NCBI RefSeq assembly: GCF_021513215.1
Contig: NZ_CP090975.1
Coordinates: 48,501-112,500, forward strand
Length of the DNA: 64,000 nucleotides
Reading direction: 5' to 3'
Source of the DNA: Suttonella sp. R2A3
GTDB lineage: Bacteria; Pseudomonadota; Gammaproteobacteria; Cardiobacteriales; Cardiobacteriaceae
A program made the translations under genes and the position numbers. Position 1 is the stretch's first letter. Each line of letters opens with the position of its first letter. This document shows, in pieces, positions 1-9,337 of the stretch. Under the pieces are notes generated by a model that did no database searches, was not told the origin of the DNA, and saw nothing but the letters and a program-made list of their open reading frames with translations.

Positions 1-70
1 CGTACTGGTGAAAGGATCGCGCTCGGCTAAAATGGAAACCATACTGACTTTGCTCGGCATTCGCCCATAG
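1..70 (+). CDS. murF: MurF, C-terminal end only
   Basis: Only the last 22 codons are in the window; the stop is at 68-70. The visible tail contains VLVKGSRSAKME, the usual C-terminal motif of UDP-MurNAc-tripeptide:D-Ala-D-Ala ligase, the cytoplasmic enzyme that completes the soluble peptidoglycan precursor. Its position directly before mraY matches the standard dcw order. Little else can be said from so short a fragment. Confidence 0.85.
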   Translation, partial: VLVKGSRSAKMETILTLLGIRP

Positions 71-231
71 AACGGACGGGTTTTATGGTATGATTTGGCG
101 TTTTTTTGAGAGTAGGTCTCACGTTAGATTGCTTGCTGGTATCAGATCATAAAAGTGGTATGAGTCGCAGCGAAGGCCTTTACATGATGTGGATGCCTCA
201 AGATGAAAATTAGGGATTTTTAGGAACAACA
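71..231 (+). promoter_or_regulatory. murF-mraY spacer with possible promoter
   Basis: This 161-base gap is wide for a cluster whose other junctions overlap or nearly touch. It holds two -10-like hexamers, TATGAT at 89-94 and TATGAG at 159-164. The second is preceded by TGG, an extended -10 arrangement. Neither has a convincing -35. A promoter feeding mraY and the downstream genes is possible but unproven. The RBS AGGAAC lies at 221-226. Confidence 0.25.
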
Positions 232-1317
232 ATGCTTTATTTACTCGCCAACTGGCTTAGCGAATGGTTCACACCACTCAACGCGTTTACCTATCTGACT
301 TCGCGTATTATCCTTGCTGCCTTGACAGCGTTGTTGTTGTCGATTTGGTTGGGTAAACCCATGATTGCGCTGTTGCGTCGATTGCAGATGGGGCAATTTG
401 TGCGGGATGATGGACCGCAAACGCATTTGAAGAAAGCGGGTACGCCAACCATGGGTGGCGCATTGATTATTGTTGTGGTTTGTGTGGCAATGTTGCTCTG
501 GGCGGATTTACGTGTCGCCTACACATGGCTGGCGCTATTTGTTTTACTCGGTTTTGGTGCGGTCGGCTGGATCGATGACTACCGTAAACTGGTGCTTAAA
601 GACCCACAGGGATTACGCGCTAAACATAAGTATGGTTTGATGTCGCTGGTGGCGATTGTCGCTGCGCTATGGCTTTACTGGTGTGCAGATACGCCGGTGG
701 CGACCACTTTGATCTTCCCGTTTTTTAAAGATGTTACCTGGCAGATGGGCTGGCTGTTCATTCCATTTGCTTACCTTGTGATGACTGGTTCGAGTAACGC
801 AGTGAATTTAACCGATGGCTTAGATGGACTGGCGATTATGCCGGTGGTGTTGGTTGCCGGTGCGCTAGGTGTTTTTGCGTATCTCTCGGGTAATACCTAT
901 TTTGCGAACTACTTGCATATTCCAGCGATTGTTGGGGCTGCTGAAATGGCGGTATTTTGTGCAGCAATTGCCGGCGCTGGTCTGGGCTTTTTATGGTACA
1001 ACGCGCACCCTGCGTTGGTCTTTATGGGCGATGTGGGCGCATTGTCTTTAGGCGCTGCTTTGGCCTTGGTTGCGGTGGTGATTCGTCAGGAATTGGTGTT
1101 TGCCCTGATGGGCGGTATTTTTGTCGTCGAAGCGCTGTCAGTAATGGCGCAAGTCTTGTCGTATCGCTATCGTAACGGCAAACGCGTCCTGCGCATGGCG
1201 CCTTTACACCATCATTTTGAATTAAGTGGTTGGCCAGAATCACGAGTGACGATTCGCTTTTGGATTATCACCGTGGTCTTGGTGCTTATTGGCTTGGCTA
1301 CATTGAAATTACGCTAA
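232..1317 (+). CDS. mraY: MraY, phospho-MurNAc-pentapeptide translocase
   Basis: This integral membrane enzyme transfers phospho-MurNAc-pentapeptide from UDP to undecaprenyl phosphate, making lipid I. The 361 residues match the family length. About ten hydrophobic segments are visible. Diagnostic motifs are WIDDYRK (about 113-119), [10 protein letters not shown] (about 191-200, with the catalytic aspartates) and the [13 protein letters not shown] loop near residue 330. The ATG has AGGAAC six bases upstream. murD begins on the last base of the stop, so the two are probably translationally coupled. Confidence 0.98.
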   Translation: MLYLLANWLSEWFTPLNAFTYLTSRIILAALTALLLSIWLGKPMIALLRRLQMGQFVRDDGPQTHLKKAGTPTMGGALIIVVVCVAMLLWADLRVAYTWLALFVLLGFGAVGWIDDYRKLVLKDPQGLRAKHKYGLMSLVAIVAALWLYWCADTPVATTLIFPFFKDVTWQMGWLFIPFAYLVMTGSSNAVNLTDGLDGLAIMPVVLVAGALGVFAYLSGNTYFANYLHIPAIVGAAEMAVFCAAIAGAGLGFLWYNAHPALVFMGDVGALSLGAALALVAVVIRQELVFALMGGIFVVEALSVMAQVLSYRYRNGKRVLRMAPLHHHFELSGWPESRVTIRFWIITVVLVLIGLATLKLR

Positions 1318-2618
1318 TGAATACATACCTTTCTCGTCTTGCTGCTTTAGAACTCGCTGAACCGATTTACGTTGTGGGCATGGGGCTTGCCGGACGCAGT
1401 GCGTTAGATGTGCTGCGCGAAGCTGGCTATGACGCGACTGGCGTTGATGAGCGCAGCGAAGGGCGTCATATTCGCACCGCAGCGTTTGATGACGTGCAAT
1501 GGTCTGAAGCAGCTACTTTGGTGATGAGCCCAGGGATTGACCGTCGGCGGGCGTGTTTTGCCGATTATTTCGGTACGGTGGTTAACGATGTTGAGCTCTT
1601 TGCATGCTTGGTGGATAAACCGGTGGTGGCGGTCACTGGGTCAAACGGTAAGTCAACGGTAGTCACCATGCTCGCCGAAGCGCTGAATGCGGGTGGCACA
1701 CGCGCGATGTTGTGTGGCAATATCGGCTACCCAGTGCTATCGGCGTTAATTAATGATGCACCTGCTGATGTGTACGTGTTGGAGCTATCGAGTTATCAGC
1801 TCGAATGTTGCCCATCGCTTAGCCCTGATGTGGGTTGTGTGCTTAATGTCAGCCCGGATCATTTGGATCGCTATGACAGTATCGATAGCTATGCAGCTGC
1901 TAAAGAACGCTTGGTGATCCAATCCCATTTAAGCATTCTTAACCAAGATGATGCGTATTGTGTCGCGATGGCCGATAGTGCAACGAATGTTGCTTGGTTC
2001 GGCGCGCAGACAGAAAACCGAGTTGATGATCAAGGAATTTATTTAGATGACGCGTTGGTGCTTAAGCACGAAGCACTGACCGTAAAAGGACGGCATAATC
2101 TTTCTAACGCCTTAGTGGTGTTGATGATGCTTAATGCACTGGGAAAACTTAACGATCAAGCGTATCAAGCAGTGAGCACATTTGCTGGCCTGCCGCATCG
2201 CATGCAGGTGGTGGCGGAGGTTGATGGGGTTAGCTGGTTTAATGATTCTAAAGCAACCAATATTGGCGCCACTCAAGCCGCGCTCAATGGTGTTGATGCA
2301 CCATTGATTTTGATTCTAGGCGGCGTGGGGAAAAATCAGGATTTTCATCTGCTCTCAGAAACCTTACAAACACAAACTTTGCGTGGGGTATTACTGATTG
2401 GTACGGATAACCACGCGTTAAGCAATGCATTGGATCAAGCCTGTATTGAGTATGAATCAGTGGGTACGATGGATCGCGCAGTCAGTCGTGCGCGTGAGAT
2501 CGCGCAACGTGGCGATTGGGTCTTGCTGTCGCCAGCGTGTGCGAGCTTTGATCAATACCGTGGTTTTGCTCAACGTGGCGAAGACTTTACACAATTGGTA
2601 CGTGGTCATGGTGAATAA
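1317..2618 (+). CDS. murD: MurD, UDP-MurNAc-L-Ala:D-Glu ligase
   Basis: Cytoplasmic ATP-dependent ligase that adds D-glutamate to UDP-MurNAc-L-Ala. The chosen ATG at 1317 shares one base with the mraY stop and gives 433 residues, close to the E. coli length. An in-frame upstream start at 1230 would add 29 residues inside mraY and is rejected. Visible motifs are the N-terminal GMGLAGRSAL nucleotide loop, the ATP loop GSNGKST (108-114), VLNVSPDHLDRY, and NDSKATN (the central-domain Mur ligase signature). Confidence 0.97.
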   Translation: MNTYLSRLAALELAEPIYVVGMGLAGRSALDVLREAGYDATGVDERSEGRHIRTAAFDDVQWSEAATLVMSPGIDRRRACFADYFGTVVNDVELFACLVDKPVVAVTGSNGKSTVVTMLAEALNAGGTRAMLCGNIGYPVLSALINDAPADVYVLELSSYQLECCPSLSPDVGCVLNVSPDHLDRYDSIDSYAAAKERLVIQSHLSILNQDDAYCVAMADSATNVAWFGAQTENRVDDQGIYLDDALVLKHEALTVKGRHNLSNALVVLMMLNALGKLNDQAYQAVSTFAGLPHRMQVVAEVDGVSWFNDSKATNIGATQAALNGVDAPLILILGGVGKNQDFHLLSETLQTQTLRGVLLIGTDNHALSNALDQACIEYESVGTMDRAVSRAREIAQRGDWVLLSPACASFDQYRGFAQRGEDFTQLVRGHGE

Positions 2619-3819
2619 AAAACCAGTCAAACAACCGATTAAGGATTTTCACAAAACCCAGCAAAAGGGTGGTTCACGTTTTGCTCAGTTGGTTTTTCCT
2701 GATCTTTGGCTGATCTTGTCGTTTCTGATGTTGCTTGCAGTTGGGGTTGTCGCGGTTACCTCGGTGTCTATGCCGCAGGCGGTGCACGAAGGGCTTAGCC
2801 CATATCATTACACGCTCCGTCAAGCTATTTTTATGGCTATCGGCTTTATTGGATTGTTTTTAACCCTCTATATTCCATCAATCACTTACCGGAAATACCG
2901 CTACTGGATTTTGATTGCGGCGTTTATCTTGATGCTGATGGCGTTTGTTCCTGGCCTCGGAGTGTCGGTGAATGGGTCAAGGCGTTGGATTTCTCTGGGG
3001 TTGTTTAATGTTCAGGTCAGTGAGGTGATGAAGCTGGCGTTGATTGTTTTTGCAGCCGCGTATTTAGAGCGTAACAGCCGGCGTTTGGATAATAGCGCCG
3101 CGCCGGTGTGGGTATTGGTCATTCCGCTACTGATTATCGTGGGTGTTTTACAATTACAGCCGGATTTGGGCGCAGCGGTGGTAATGGCCGGCGTGGTCTT
3201 CGCGCTGATGTTTTTAGCCGGCGCAAGGCTTCGTGATTTAGCGGCTTTAGCCCTACTCGGCATCATTGGTTTAGTTGGCCTGTTGATGATGAGCGGGTAT
3301 CGTCGTGAACGTTTAGCGACCTTCCTCGATCCCTGGGCAAAAGATCGCGTTTATGATGAGGGATATCAGTTGGTACAAGCCCTGATCGCGGTCGGTAACG
3401 GACGATTACAAGGCTTAGGGCTTGGTCAGAGTGTACAAAAACACCAATTTTTACCTGAGGCGCACACCGACTTTATTTTTGCGATCATTGCCGAAGAAAT
3501 GGGTTTTTTTGGGGCGATATTAGTGTTGGTTTTGTTTGCGGTGTTTGTTTGGCGATCGTTTGAAATCGCGTTGCTTGCTGATCGGATGCGCAAACGCTTT
3601 GCTTCATTGCTTGCCTATGGCATTGGTTTATGGGTGGCGATACAAACGCTGATTAATATCGGTGTGAGTATTGGCGCATTACCGACTAAAGGAATTACGC
3701 TACCGTTTATCAGCTACGGGGGTAGTTCGTTGATCATGATGATGATCGCTGTAGGGGTTCTGTTACGTATTGATGCAGAAAGTCGTTTTCAGGCGCGGCG
3801 CGAAGGGATGGATGTGTGA
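2608..3819 (+). CDS. ftsW: FtsW, SEDS septal glycosyltransferase
   Basis: Polytopic SEDS protein that polymerises septal peptidoglycan from lipid II together with PBP3 (FtsI). From the ATG at 2608 it is 403 residues, with a short basic cytoplasmic N-terminus and then about ten membrane segments. Family features are SEVMKLALIVFAAAY in the middle and the C-terminal PTKGITLPFISYGGSS. The start overlaps the end of murD by 11 bases. A GTG lies immediately after the ATG and could be used instead. The longer ORF from 2425 lies inside murD and is not credible. Confidence 0.96.
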   Translation: MVNKKPVKQPIKDFHKTQQKGGSRFAQLVFPDLWLILSFLMLLAVGVVAVTSVSMPQAVHEGLSPYHYTLRQAIFMAIGFIGLFLTLYIPSITYRKYRYWILIAAFILMLMAFVPGLGVSVNGSRRWISLGLFNVQVSEVMKLALIVFAAAYLERNSRRLDNSAAPVWVLVIPLLIIVGVLQLQPDLGAAVVMAGVVFALMFLAGARLRDLAALALLGIIGLVGLLMMSGYRRERLATFLDPWAKDRVYDEGYQLVQALIAVGNGRLQGLGLGQSVQKHQFLPEAHTDFIFAIIAEEMGFFGAILVLVLFAVFVWRSFEIALLADRMRKRFASLLAYGIGLWVAIQTLINIGVSIGALPTKGITLPFISYGGSSLIMMMIAVGVLLRIDAESRFQARREGMDV

Positions 3820-4907
3820 GCGCATTTTCAGGTAAAACCATTCTTTTTATGGCCGGTGGCACCGGTGGCCATGTGTATCCAGCGCTTGCTATTGCTAAGC
3901 GTTTGTCGGGTTTAGGCGCTACCGTTCACTGGCTGGGTAATGAGAGTGGATTCGAAGGGCAGAAAGTCCCTGATGCAGGCTATCAGTTGCACGATATTGC
4001 TGTGCGCGGCTTGCGTGGCAATGGGGCGCTAGGTTGGATTAAAGCGCCAATAATGGTCAGCAAAGCGATTTTAAAAGCGCGTCAAGTGATCAAACGTATT
4101 CAGCCAGATGTTGTTGTCGGTATGGGTGGTTTTGCGGCCGGCCCTGGTGGGGTGGCGGCTAAGTTATGTGGTGTGCCACTACTGATTCACGAACAAAATG
4201 CGGTAATGGGGCTGACCAATCGCCTGCTCTCGCGCATCGCATCAACGGTGTTGCTCGCAGATATTCGTGCGGCTGATCAGTTGGCGAGTGGCAAAACGTA
4301 TCGCGTCGTCGGGAATCCGGTACGAGATGTTTTTTGGCAACAACCAGCGATTGATGCGCGCTATCAAGAACGCAGCGGCGCGATCCGTTTGTTGGTGATC
4401 GGTGGCTCGCAAGGGGCAAAAGCGATCAATGAGGTGCTGCCTAAGGCGTTAGCACGTTTGGATGCTGCTGCGTGCCCTCAAGTAACCCATCAAGTCGGAC
4501 CGCGTTGGTTAGAAGCAGTACGCGAACAATACGCGGCTCAGCAGGTGCAGGCAGAAGTGGTTGCTTTTATTGATGAGATGGCAGAGGCTATGGCTGGTAG
4601 TGATGTAGTGTTATCACGTGCTGGTGCGCTCAGTGTCGCTGAAATTTCGGCGGTTGGTGTGCCGGCTATTTTTGTGCCGTTGCCGAGTGCGGTAGATGAT
4701 CATCAAACGACGAACGCGAGTATTTTAGTCGATCAAGGTGCTGCTAAGCTGTTACCACAGGCAGAACTTAGCGCTGAGACACTTTCTCAGCTATTAAGTA
4801 CGTACACGGATCGCAAAATACTTGCCGCTCAGGCGCACAAAGCACAAGCCTGCGCGCATAAACATTCAACCCAATATATTGTTGACGAAATCGAGGCATT
4901 ATTATGA
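3816..4907 (+). CDS. murG: MurG, lipid II-forming GlcNAc transferase
   Basis: Peripheral inner-membrane GT28 enzyme that adds GlcNAc to lipid I, giving lipid II. The protein has 363 residues with the N-terminal GGTGGH loop at 14-19, HEQNAVMG near residue 125, GGSQGAKAIN in the middle and the C-terminal donor-site stretch around DDHQTTNA. The start is a GTG whose last bases form the ftsW stop (GTGA overlap), which points to translational coupling. Confidence 0.97.
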   Translation: MSAFSGKTILFMAGGTGGHVYPALAIAKRLSGLGATVHWLGNESGFEGQKVPDAGYQLHDIAVRGLRGNGALGWIKAPIMVSKAILKARQVIKRIQPDVVVGMGGFAAGPGGVAAKLCGVPLLIHEQNAVMGLTNRLLSRIASTVLLADIRAADQLASGKTYRVVGNPVRDVFWQQPAIDARYQERSGAIRLLVIGGSQGAKAINEVLPKALARLDAAACPQVTHQVGPRWLEAVREQYAAQQVQAEVVAFIDEMAEAMAGSDVVLSRAGALSVAEISAVGVPAIFVPLPSAVDDHQTTNASILVDQGAAKLLPQAELSAETLSQLLSTYTDRKILAAQAHKAQACAHKHSTQYIVDEIEALL

Positions 4908-6340
4908 CAGTACACGCGGCCGATATTCATTTTGGACGGATTGAAAAACGGCAAATGCGTCGAATTAAAGAGGTATTTTTTGTCGGTATCGGCGGTGTGG
5001 GTATGAGCGCAATCGCTGAAGTGTTGATTAACTTAGGCTATCAAGTTAGCGGCTCAGATCTGAATCCCTCGGCAAACACAGACCGGCTTAAAGCGAAAGG
5101 AGCAACACTCTATTTTGGCCACGATGCACAGAATGTGGCGCAGGCGAGTGTGGTGGTGACCTCATCAGCGATCAATCCAGCAAACCCGGAAGTTGCTGAA
5201 GCGCGTCGTTTGGGTATCCCAGTGATTCGTCGCGCGGAAATGCTCGCAGAATTAATGCGTTTTCGCTTTGGTATTGCGGTTGCTGGTACACACGGTAAAA
5301 CGACAACCACCAGCTTAACTGCTTCGATTCTTGCTGATGCCGGATTAGATCCGACTTTTGTGATTGGTGGGGTATTAACCAGTGTCGGTAGTAACGCACG
5401 CTTGGGTGAGGGGCAGTATCTAGTCGCTGAAGCTGATGAATCCGATACCTCATTTTTATTTTTACAGCCGATGATCTCGATTGTGACCAATATTGATGCC
5501 GATCATTTGGAGAACTATGGCGGGAGTTATGAAAACCTCAAAGAAGGGTTTATCCAATTTCTGCATAACCTGCCGTTTTATGGTCTGGCTGTGGTGTGCG
5601 TTGACGATCCGGGTGTGCAAGCGATTTTGCCAGAGATTGCCCGACCTATTCGTACTTATGGCTTTAGTGATCAAGCGGAAATACAAGCGCGCAATGTTCG
5701 CCAGGATGGTCTTGTGATGCGCTTTGATGTTTATGATCGTCAGCGGGATCAAGAGTGGCCAATGGCGCTCAATATGCCGGGTAAACATAATGTGCTCAAT
5801 GCGCTCGCCGCACTAATCGTGGCTGAAGAACTAGGGCTTGATCATACTGCGATTACCGAAGGGTTAGCGCAATTTCGTGGGGTGGGACGTCGCTTCACCC
5901 ATCATGGTGTGGTGTCACATGCACGTGGTCAAGCCGATGTGTTTGAAGATTATGGTCATCATCCGAGCGAGATCAGTGCGGTGCTTGAGGCGGCGGCAGA
6001 AGGCTTTGCTGGACGCCGAGTCGTGGCAGTATTCCAACCACACCGCTACACGCGAACCAGAGATTTATTAGACGATTTTGCCGAAGTGCTTAGCCGTTGT
6101 GATACTTTAGTACTCACAGAAGTCTATAGTGCAGGCGAAACACCGATTGCTGGTGCTGATAGCCGCGATTTGGCGCGTGCTATTCGTGGACATGGTCGTG
6201 TTGAGCCAATTTTAATAGCTGAAAAAAACGCGTTAAATCAGCGTTTGCGAGAAGATTTATTGCACGATGATGATGTGGTGATTTATTTTGGTGCTGGAGA
6301 TATTGGGCGCCAAGCGAAAGCGATGACGGAGGATGCGTAA
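4904..6340 (+). CDS. murC: MurC, UDP-MurNAc:L-Ala ligase
   Basis: First amino-acid ligase of the peptidoglycan stem peptide, cytoplasmic and ATP-dependent. It has 478 residues, slightly shorter than E. coli MurC. The UDP-binding loop GIGGVGMSAIAEVL (28-41) and the ATP loop GTHGKTT (128-134) are intact, as are EADESDTSFL and the DYGHHPSE stretch in the C-terminal domain. The ATG overlaps the murG stop by four bases. As in E. coli, ddl follows directly and no murB lies between them. Confidence 0.97.
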   Translation: MTVHAADIHFGRIEKRQMRRIKEVFFVGIGGVGMSAIAEVLINLGYQVSGSDLNPSANTDRLKAKGATLYFGHDAQNVAQASVVVTSSAINPANPEVAEARRLGIPVIRRAEMLAELMRFRFGIAVAGTHGKTTTTSLTASILADAGLDPTFVIGGVLTSVGSNARLGEGQYLVAEADESDTSFLFLQPMISIVTNIDADHLENYGGSYENLKEGFIQFLHNLPFYGLAVVCVDDPGVQAILPEIARPIRTYGFSDQAEIQARNVRQDGLVMRFDVYDRQRDQEWPMALNMPGKHNVLNALAALIVAEELGLDHTAITEGLAQFRGVGRRFTHHGVVSHARGQADVFEDYGHHPSEISAVLEAAAEGFAGRRVVAVFQPHRYTRTRDLLDDFAEVLSRCDTLVLTEVYSAGETPIAGADSRDLARAIRGHGRVEPILIAEKNALNQRLREDLLHDDDVVIYFGAGDIGRQAKAMTEDA

Positions 6341-7282
6341 ATGAGTCAGTTATTATTACCGCAAGCGAGTGCTTTTGGCAAAGTTGTCGTGCTCTATGGC
6401 GGCACTTCTGCTGAGCGTGAGGTTTCGCTTAACAGTGGTAAAGCGGTGTATGACGGATTACTGGCTTATGGCATAGACGCACATTTGCTCGATACCGGTA
6501 AAGAAGATGTGATTAGCGCGTTACGCGATGGTGATTATGCGCGGGCGTTTATTGTCTTACATGGTCGCGGCGGGGAAGATGGCGAAATTCAATCGATCTT
6601 GCATTATTTAAAGATCCCATTTACCGGTAGCGATATGGCCTCATGTGCGATCGCGATGGATAAATTGGTGACGAAATCTGTATGGCGTGATGCGGGCCTG
6701 CCTGTGTTACCGGATATGCAGGTGTATGCTGATGACAGCTACGAGAGTATTGCGCAAGAATTGCGCAGCGCTTGTTTTGTGGTTAAACCGGCGCTTGAAG
6801 GCTCAAGTGTGGGGGTCAGCAGGGTCTCTAATCAACAGGAATTTGCCGCAGCGTTTATTGCAGCCGGTGGTGCGGGCGAAAAAATTATGGCTGAACCATG
6901 GATCGATGGTCGTGAATTAACCTATACCGTGCTTGGTGAGGATGTGCTGCCGAGTATTGAGATCATTGCCAGCGGCAGCCATGTATTTTATGATTATGAA
7001 GCGAAATATCTCGCTGATGACACACGCTATTTGTGCCCGGCACCGATTGAGGCTGCTCTTGATGGTGCGCTACGTGAAGATGCTTTGGCTGCATTTCTTG
7101 CCGTTGGCGGCTCTGGCTGGGGGCGGGTAGATTATTTGCTCGATGAACAAGGCTATGCTTCGTTGTTAGAGGTTAATATGGTGCCAGGAATGACCTCGCA
7201 TTCTTTAGTACCACTCGCTGCGAAGGAAGCAGGGTTAGATTTCACCACGCTAGTCGTGGCAATTTTAGCGCAAACAATGTGA
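6341..7282 (+). CDS. ddl: D-alanine--D-alanine ligase
   Basis: ATP-grasp enzyme that makes the D-Ala-D-Ala dipeptide used by MurF. It has 313 residues and starts on the base after the murC stop. Visible are GGTSAEREVS (20-29), KPALEGSSVGVS (the ATP-grasp serine loop), DYEAKY and the C-terminal EVNMVPGMTSHSLVP with the metal and phosphate ligands. It occupies the ddlB position of the dcw cluster. Whether a second ddl exists elsewhere cannot be told. Confidence 0.97.
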   Translation: MSQLLLPQASAFGKVVVLYGGTSAEREVSLNSGKAVYDGLLAYGIDAHLLDTGKEDVISALRDGDYARAFIVLHGRGGEDGEIQSILHYLKIPFTGSDMASCAIAMDKLVTKSVWRDAGLPVLPDMQVYADDSYESIAQELRSACFVVKPALEGSSVGVSRVSNQQEFAAAFIAAGGAGEKIMAEPWIDGRELTYTVLGEDVLPSIEIIASGSHVFYDYEAKYLADDTRYLCPAPIEAALDGALREDALAAFLAVGGSGWGRVDYLLDEQGYASLLEVNMVPGMTSHSLVPLAAKEAGLDFTTLVVAILAQTM

Positions 7283-7285
7283 TGA

Positions 7286-8095
7286 ATGATGGTGCGGCGT
7301 AAACACAACAAACCCAGAACATCAGTCAGTGTGCCGCTGCAAGAGCGTACGCTGGGACATTTGATTGCTGCGGTGATTGAAGCAGGCTTCATCCTTATCT
7401 TGGTGATTGCTTTGTTTGTGGTTGGGTTTTTCGCTTATAAACGTTTTACCGAGGAAGCTTTTTTTCCGTTACAGCGTTTAATTATTGCCGAACCGCTGCG
7501 TTATGGGGAAACGGCAACCATTGAAGATGCCGTGTTAGCCCAAGGTGAAAAAGACCTGCTCCATTTTGATGTCAATCGACTGGCGAGCGAGATTAACGCG
7601 TTGCCTTGGGTGAAAAGTGCTTCGGTGGAAAAACGTTGGCCGGATGCGGTGTATCTAAACATCAATGAACGTATACCGGTGGTACGTTGGAAAAACGACT
7701 ATCTTGATAAAGATGCGGTGCGTTTTAGCCTGCCGTACCCGCCACGCGATGAGCTGCTGTTTATGCTTTCAGGGCCTGATGGCTCTGAACAGAAAGTACT
7801 GCAGCGCTATCGTGAAATGGAGCCGTGGTTACTTGGACAAGAAATCGTGCCGCAAGATATTCGTCTTGACCCGCGACTGATTTGGCATATTGGGTTGGCT
7901 GGTGATATTGATGTGATTGTTGGGCGTGATCAGCTCAATAATCGTTTAAAAAAGCTGGCAGAAGTGTATCAGCGGATCATTAAACCGTATGGGCAATATG
8001 TTCAAACCGTGGATTTGCGCTATCAAGATGGTTTTTCGGTGCGCTGGAAACCAGGCGTGGTGCCGAAGCCGCAAACGGATAATAACGAATCATGA
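7286..8095 (+). CDS. ftsQ: FtsQ, division protein
   Basis: Single-pass divisome protein that recruits FtsB and FtsL. The 269 residues have a basic cytoplasmic tail, one membrane segment at about 28-50, and then a periplasmic POTRA region with the typical LPWVKSASVEKRWPD motif, followed by the beta domain. The C-terminal VDLRYQDGFSVRWK is typical of the family. It starts three bases after the ddl stop. A second ATG follows the first directly. Confidence 0.95.
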   Translation: MMVRRKHNKPRTSVSVPLQERTLGHLIAAVIEAGFILILVIALFVVGFFAYKRFTEEAFFPLQRLIIAEPLRYGETATIEDAVLAQGEKDLLHFDVNRLASEINALPWVKSASVEKRWPDAVYLNINERIPVVRWKNDYLDKDAVRFSLPYPPRDELLFMLSGPDGSEQKVLQRYREMEPWLLGQEIVPQDIRLDPRLIWHIGLAGDIDVIVGRDQLNNRLKKLAEVYQRIIKPYGQYVQTVDLRYQDGFSVRWKPGVVPKPQTDNNES

Positions 8096-8107
8096 GAAAG
8101 GTAGTCT

Positions 8108-9316
8108 ATGAGTGAACAATCAATCCGCGTTGTTGCTGATTTAGGTAGCCAGTATATACGCGTGGCGGTCGTAGAGGCCAACGCTGATGCGCCTTGTGCT
8201 GTATTGGGTCGTGGCGTTGCTGAACCTAGCGGGATGCGCCATGGGGTGATTGTTGATATGCAGCGTCTATGCGATGCGCTCAGTCGTGCAGTTGGTGATG
8301 CAGAGCGTGAATCGGGCTTAAAAATTAACGGTGCGGTGTTTAATATTGGCGGCTCTGATGTGCTGGCGATGAACAGTGAAGCCGTGATCAGCGTGCGCCA
8401 TGCGCGTAAGGTGGGCGAGGCTGAACGTTCAGAAGTGATCAATGCAGCACGCGCGCAAGCGATCGATGGGCGCTATCATATGCTCCACGCCTTACCACAG
8501 CATTATCGCGTTGACGAACACGAAGGCATTGATAACCCGATCGGCATGGTCGCCGATACATTGGGTGCGTATTTGCATATTATTCAGGTGCCACGCCATC
8601 AAACCGAGAATATCGAACAATGCGCCGATGAAGTGGGGTTGAGCGTTGAAGGGTATGTGTTTAACGGCTTTGCAGGATCAAAGTTATTACTCAACGAAGA
8701 AGAAAAAGCGCTCGGTGCGTGCTATGTAGATATTGGTGCAGGATCACTCGATTTTATGGTGTGGTATCGTAACCAACCGCTGCATTGCGGTAGTCTACCG
8801 ATTGGTGGTGAGTATGTGTCGAGTGATATCGCACAAGTCTTACGCACCCCACGTAATTACGCCGAACAAATTAAGTGCCACTACGGCTCACTTGAGAATA
8901 CGCACACAAACCAAACGGTGAGTGTGCCGAGTACGGGACGGCGGGACGATAAAACGGTGCCACTCTCACAAGTTAATGAGATTATTCGCACACGCTATGC
9001 TGAATATTTTGCGATGTTATCTAAAGCGCTGCATCGTGGCGGTTGTCGCGAAATTATTCGTGGCGGCATTGTTTTAGGCGGTGCGGCAGCGAACATGCCA
9101 GGCATTGACACATTTGCAGCGAAACAGCTCGGTGTGCCTGCTCGAGTGGCGGAGCTTCCTTATATACCGGGGCTAGACGCCCAAGAACGCGCGCTTGGTC
9201 ATTGGAATAACTGTATGGCGATGGCGGATGAACTTTATCATCCTTATGCGCAAGGCATCTGGTTAGAGAGGCGTAAAAAAGGTATAATCGACAAGATTAT
9301 GGAATTATTAAAGTAA
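8108..9316 (+). CDS. ftsA: FtsA, actin-like membrane tether of FtsZ
   Basis: Actin-fold ATPase that anchors FtsZ to the inner membrane and recruits later division proteins. The 402 residues include the N-terminal phosphate-1 stretch VADLGSQYIRVAV, the phosphate-2 stretch YVDIGAGSLDF, the adenosine-site GGIVLGGAAANMPG, and a C-terminal amphipathic helix KKGIIDKIMELLK, the presumed membrane-targeting sequence. A GAAAGG ribosome site precedes the ATG. A possible ftsZ promoter lies inside its 3' end. Confidence 0.96.
   Translation: MSEQSIRVVADLGSQYIRVAVVEANADAPCAVLGRGVAEPSGMRHGVIVDMQRLCDALSRAVGDAERESGLKINGAVFNIGGSDVLAMNSEAVISVRHARKVGEAERSEVINAARAQAIDGRYHMLHALPQHYRVDEHEGIDNPIGMVADTLGAYLHIIQVPRHQTENIEQCADEVGLSVEGYVFNGFAGSKLLLNEEEKALGACYVDIGAGSLDFMVWYRNQPLHCGSLPIGGEYVSSDIAQVLRTPRNYAEQIKCHYGSLENTHTNQTVSVPSTGRRDDKTVPLSQVNEIIRTRYAEYFAMLSKALHRGGCREIIRGGIVLGGAAANMPGIDTFAAKQLGVPARVAELPYIPGLDAQERALGHWNNCMAMADELYHPYAQGIWLERRKKGIIDKIMELLK
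9283..9288 (+). promoter_or_regulatory. candidate ftsZ promoter -10 within ftsA
   Basis: A perfect TATAAT lies 50 bases before the ftsZ start, inside the last codons of ftsA. ftsZ promoters inside ftsA are known in enterobacteria. No good -35 sits at 16-18 bases, so this rests on the hexamer alone. Confidence 0.3.
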
Positions 9317-9337
9317 CAACGGTGCGCAGAGGACTCT

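Noticed and set aside
90..152. 20-codon ORF in the murF-mraY gap
   Set aside because: No ribosome site or recognisable product; its length is expected by chance.
8023..8442. 139-codon minus-strand ORF over ftsQ/ftsA
   Set aside because: Antisense to two conserved division genes and lacking a credible start region.
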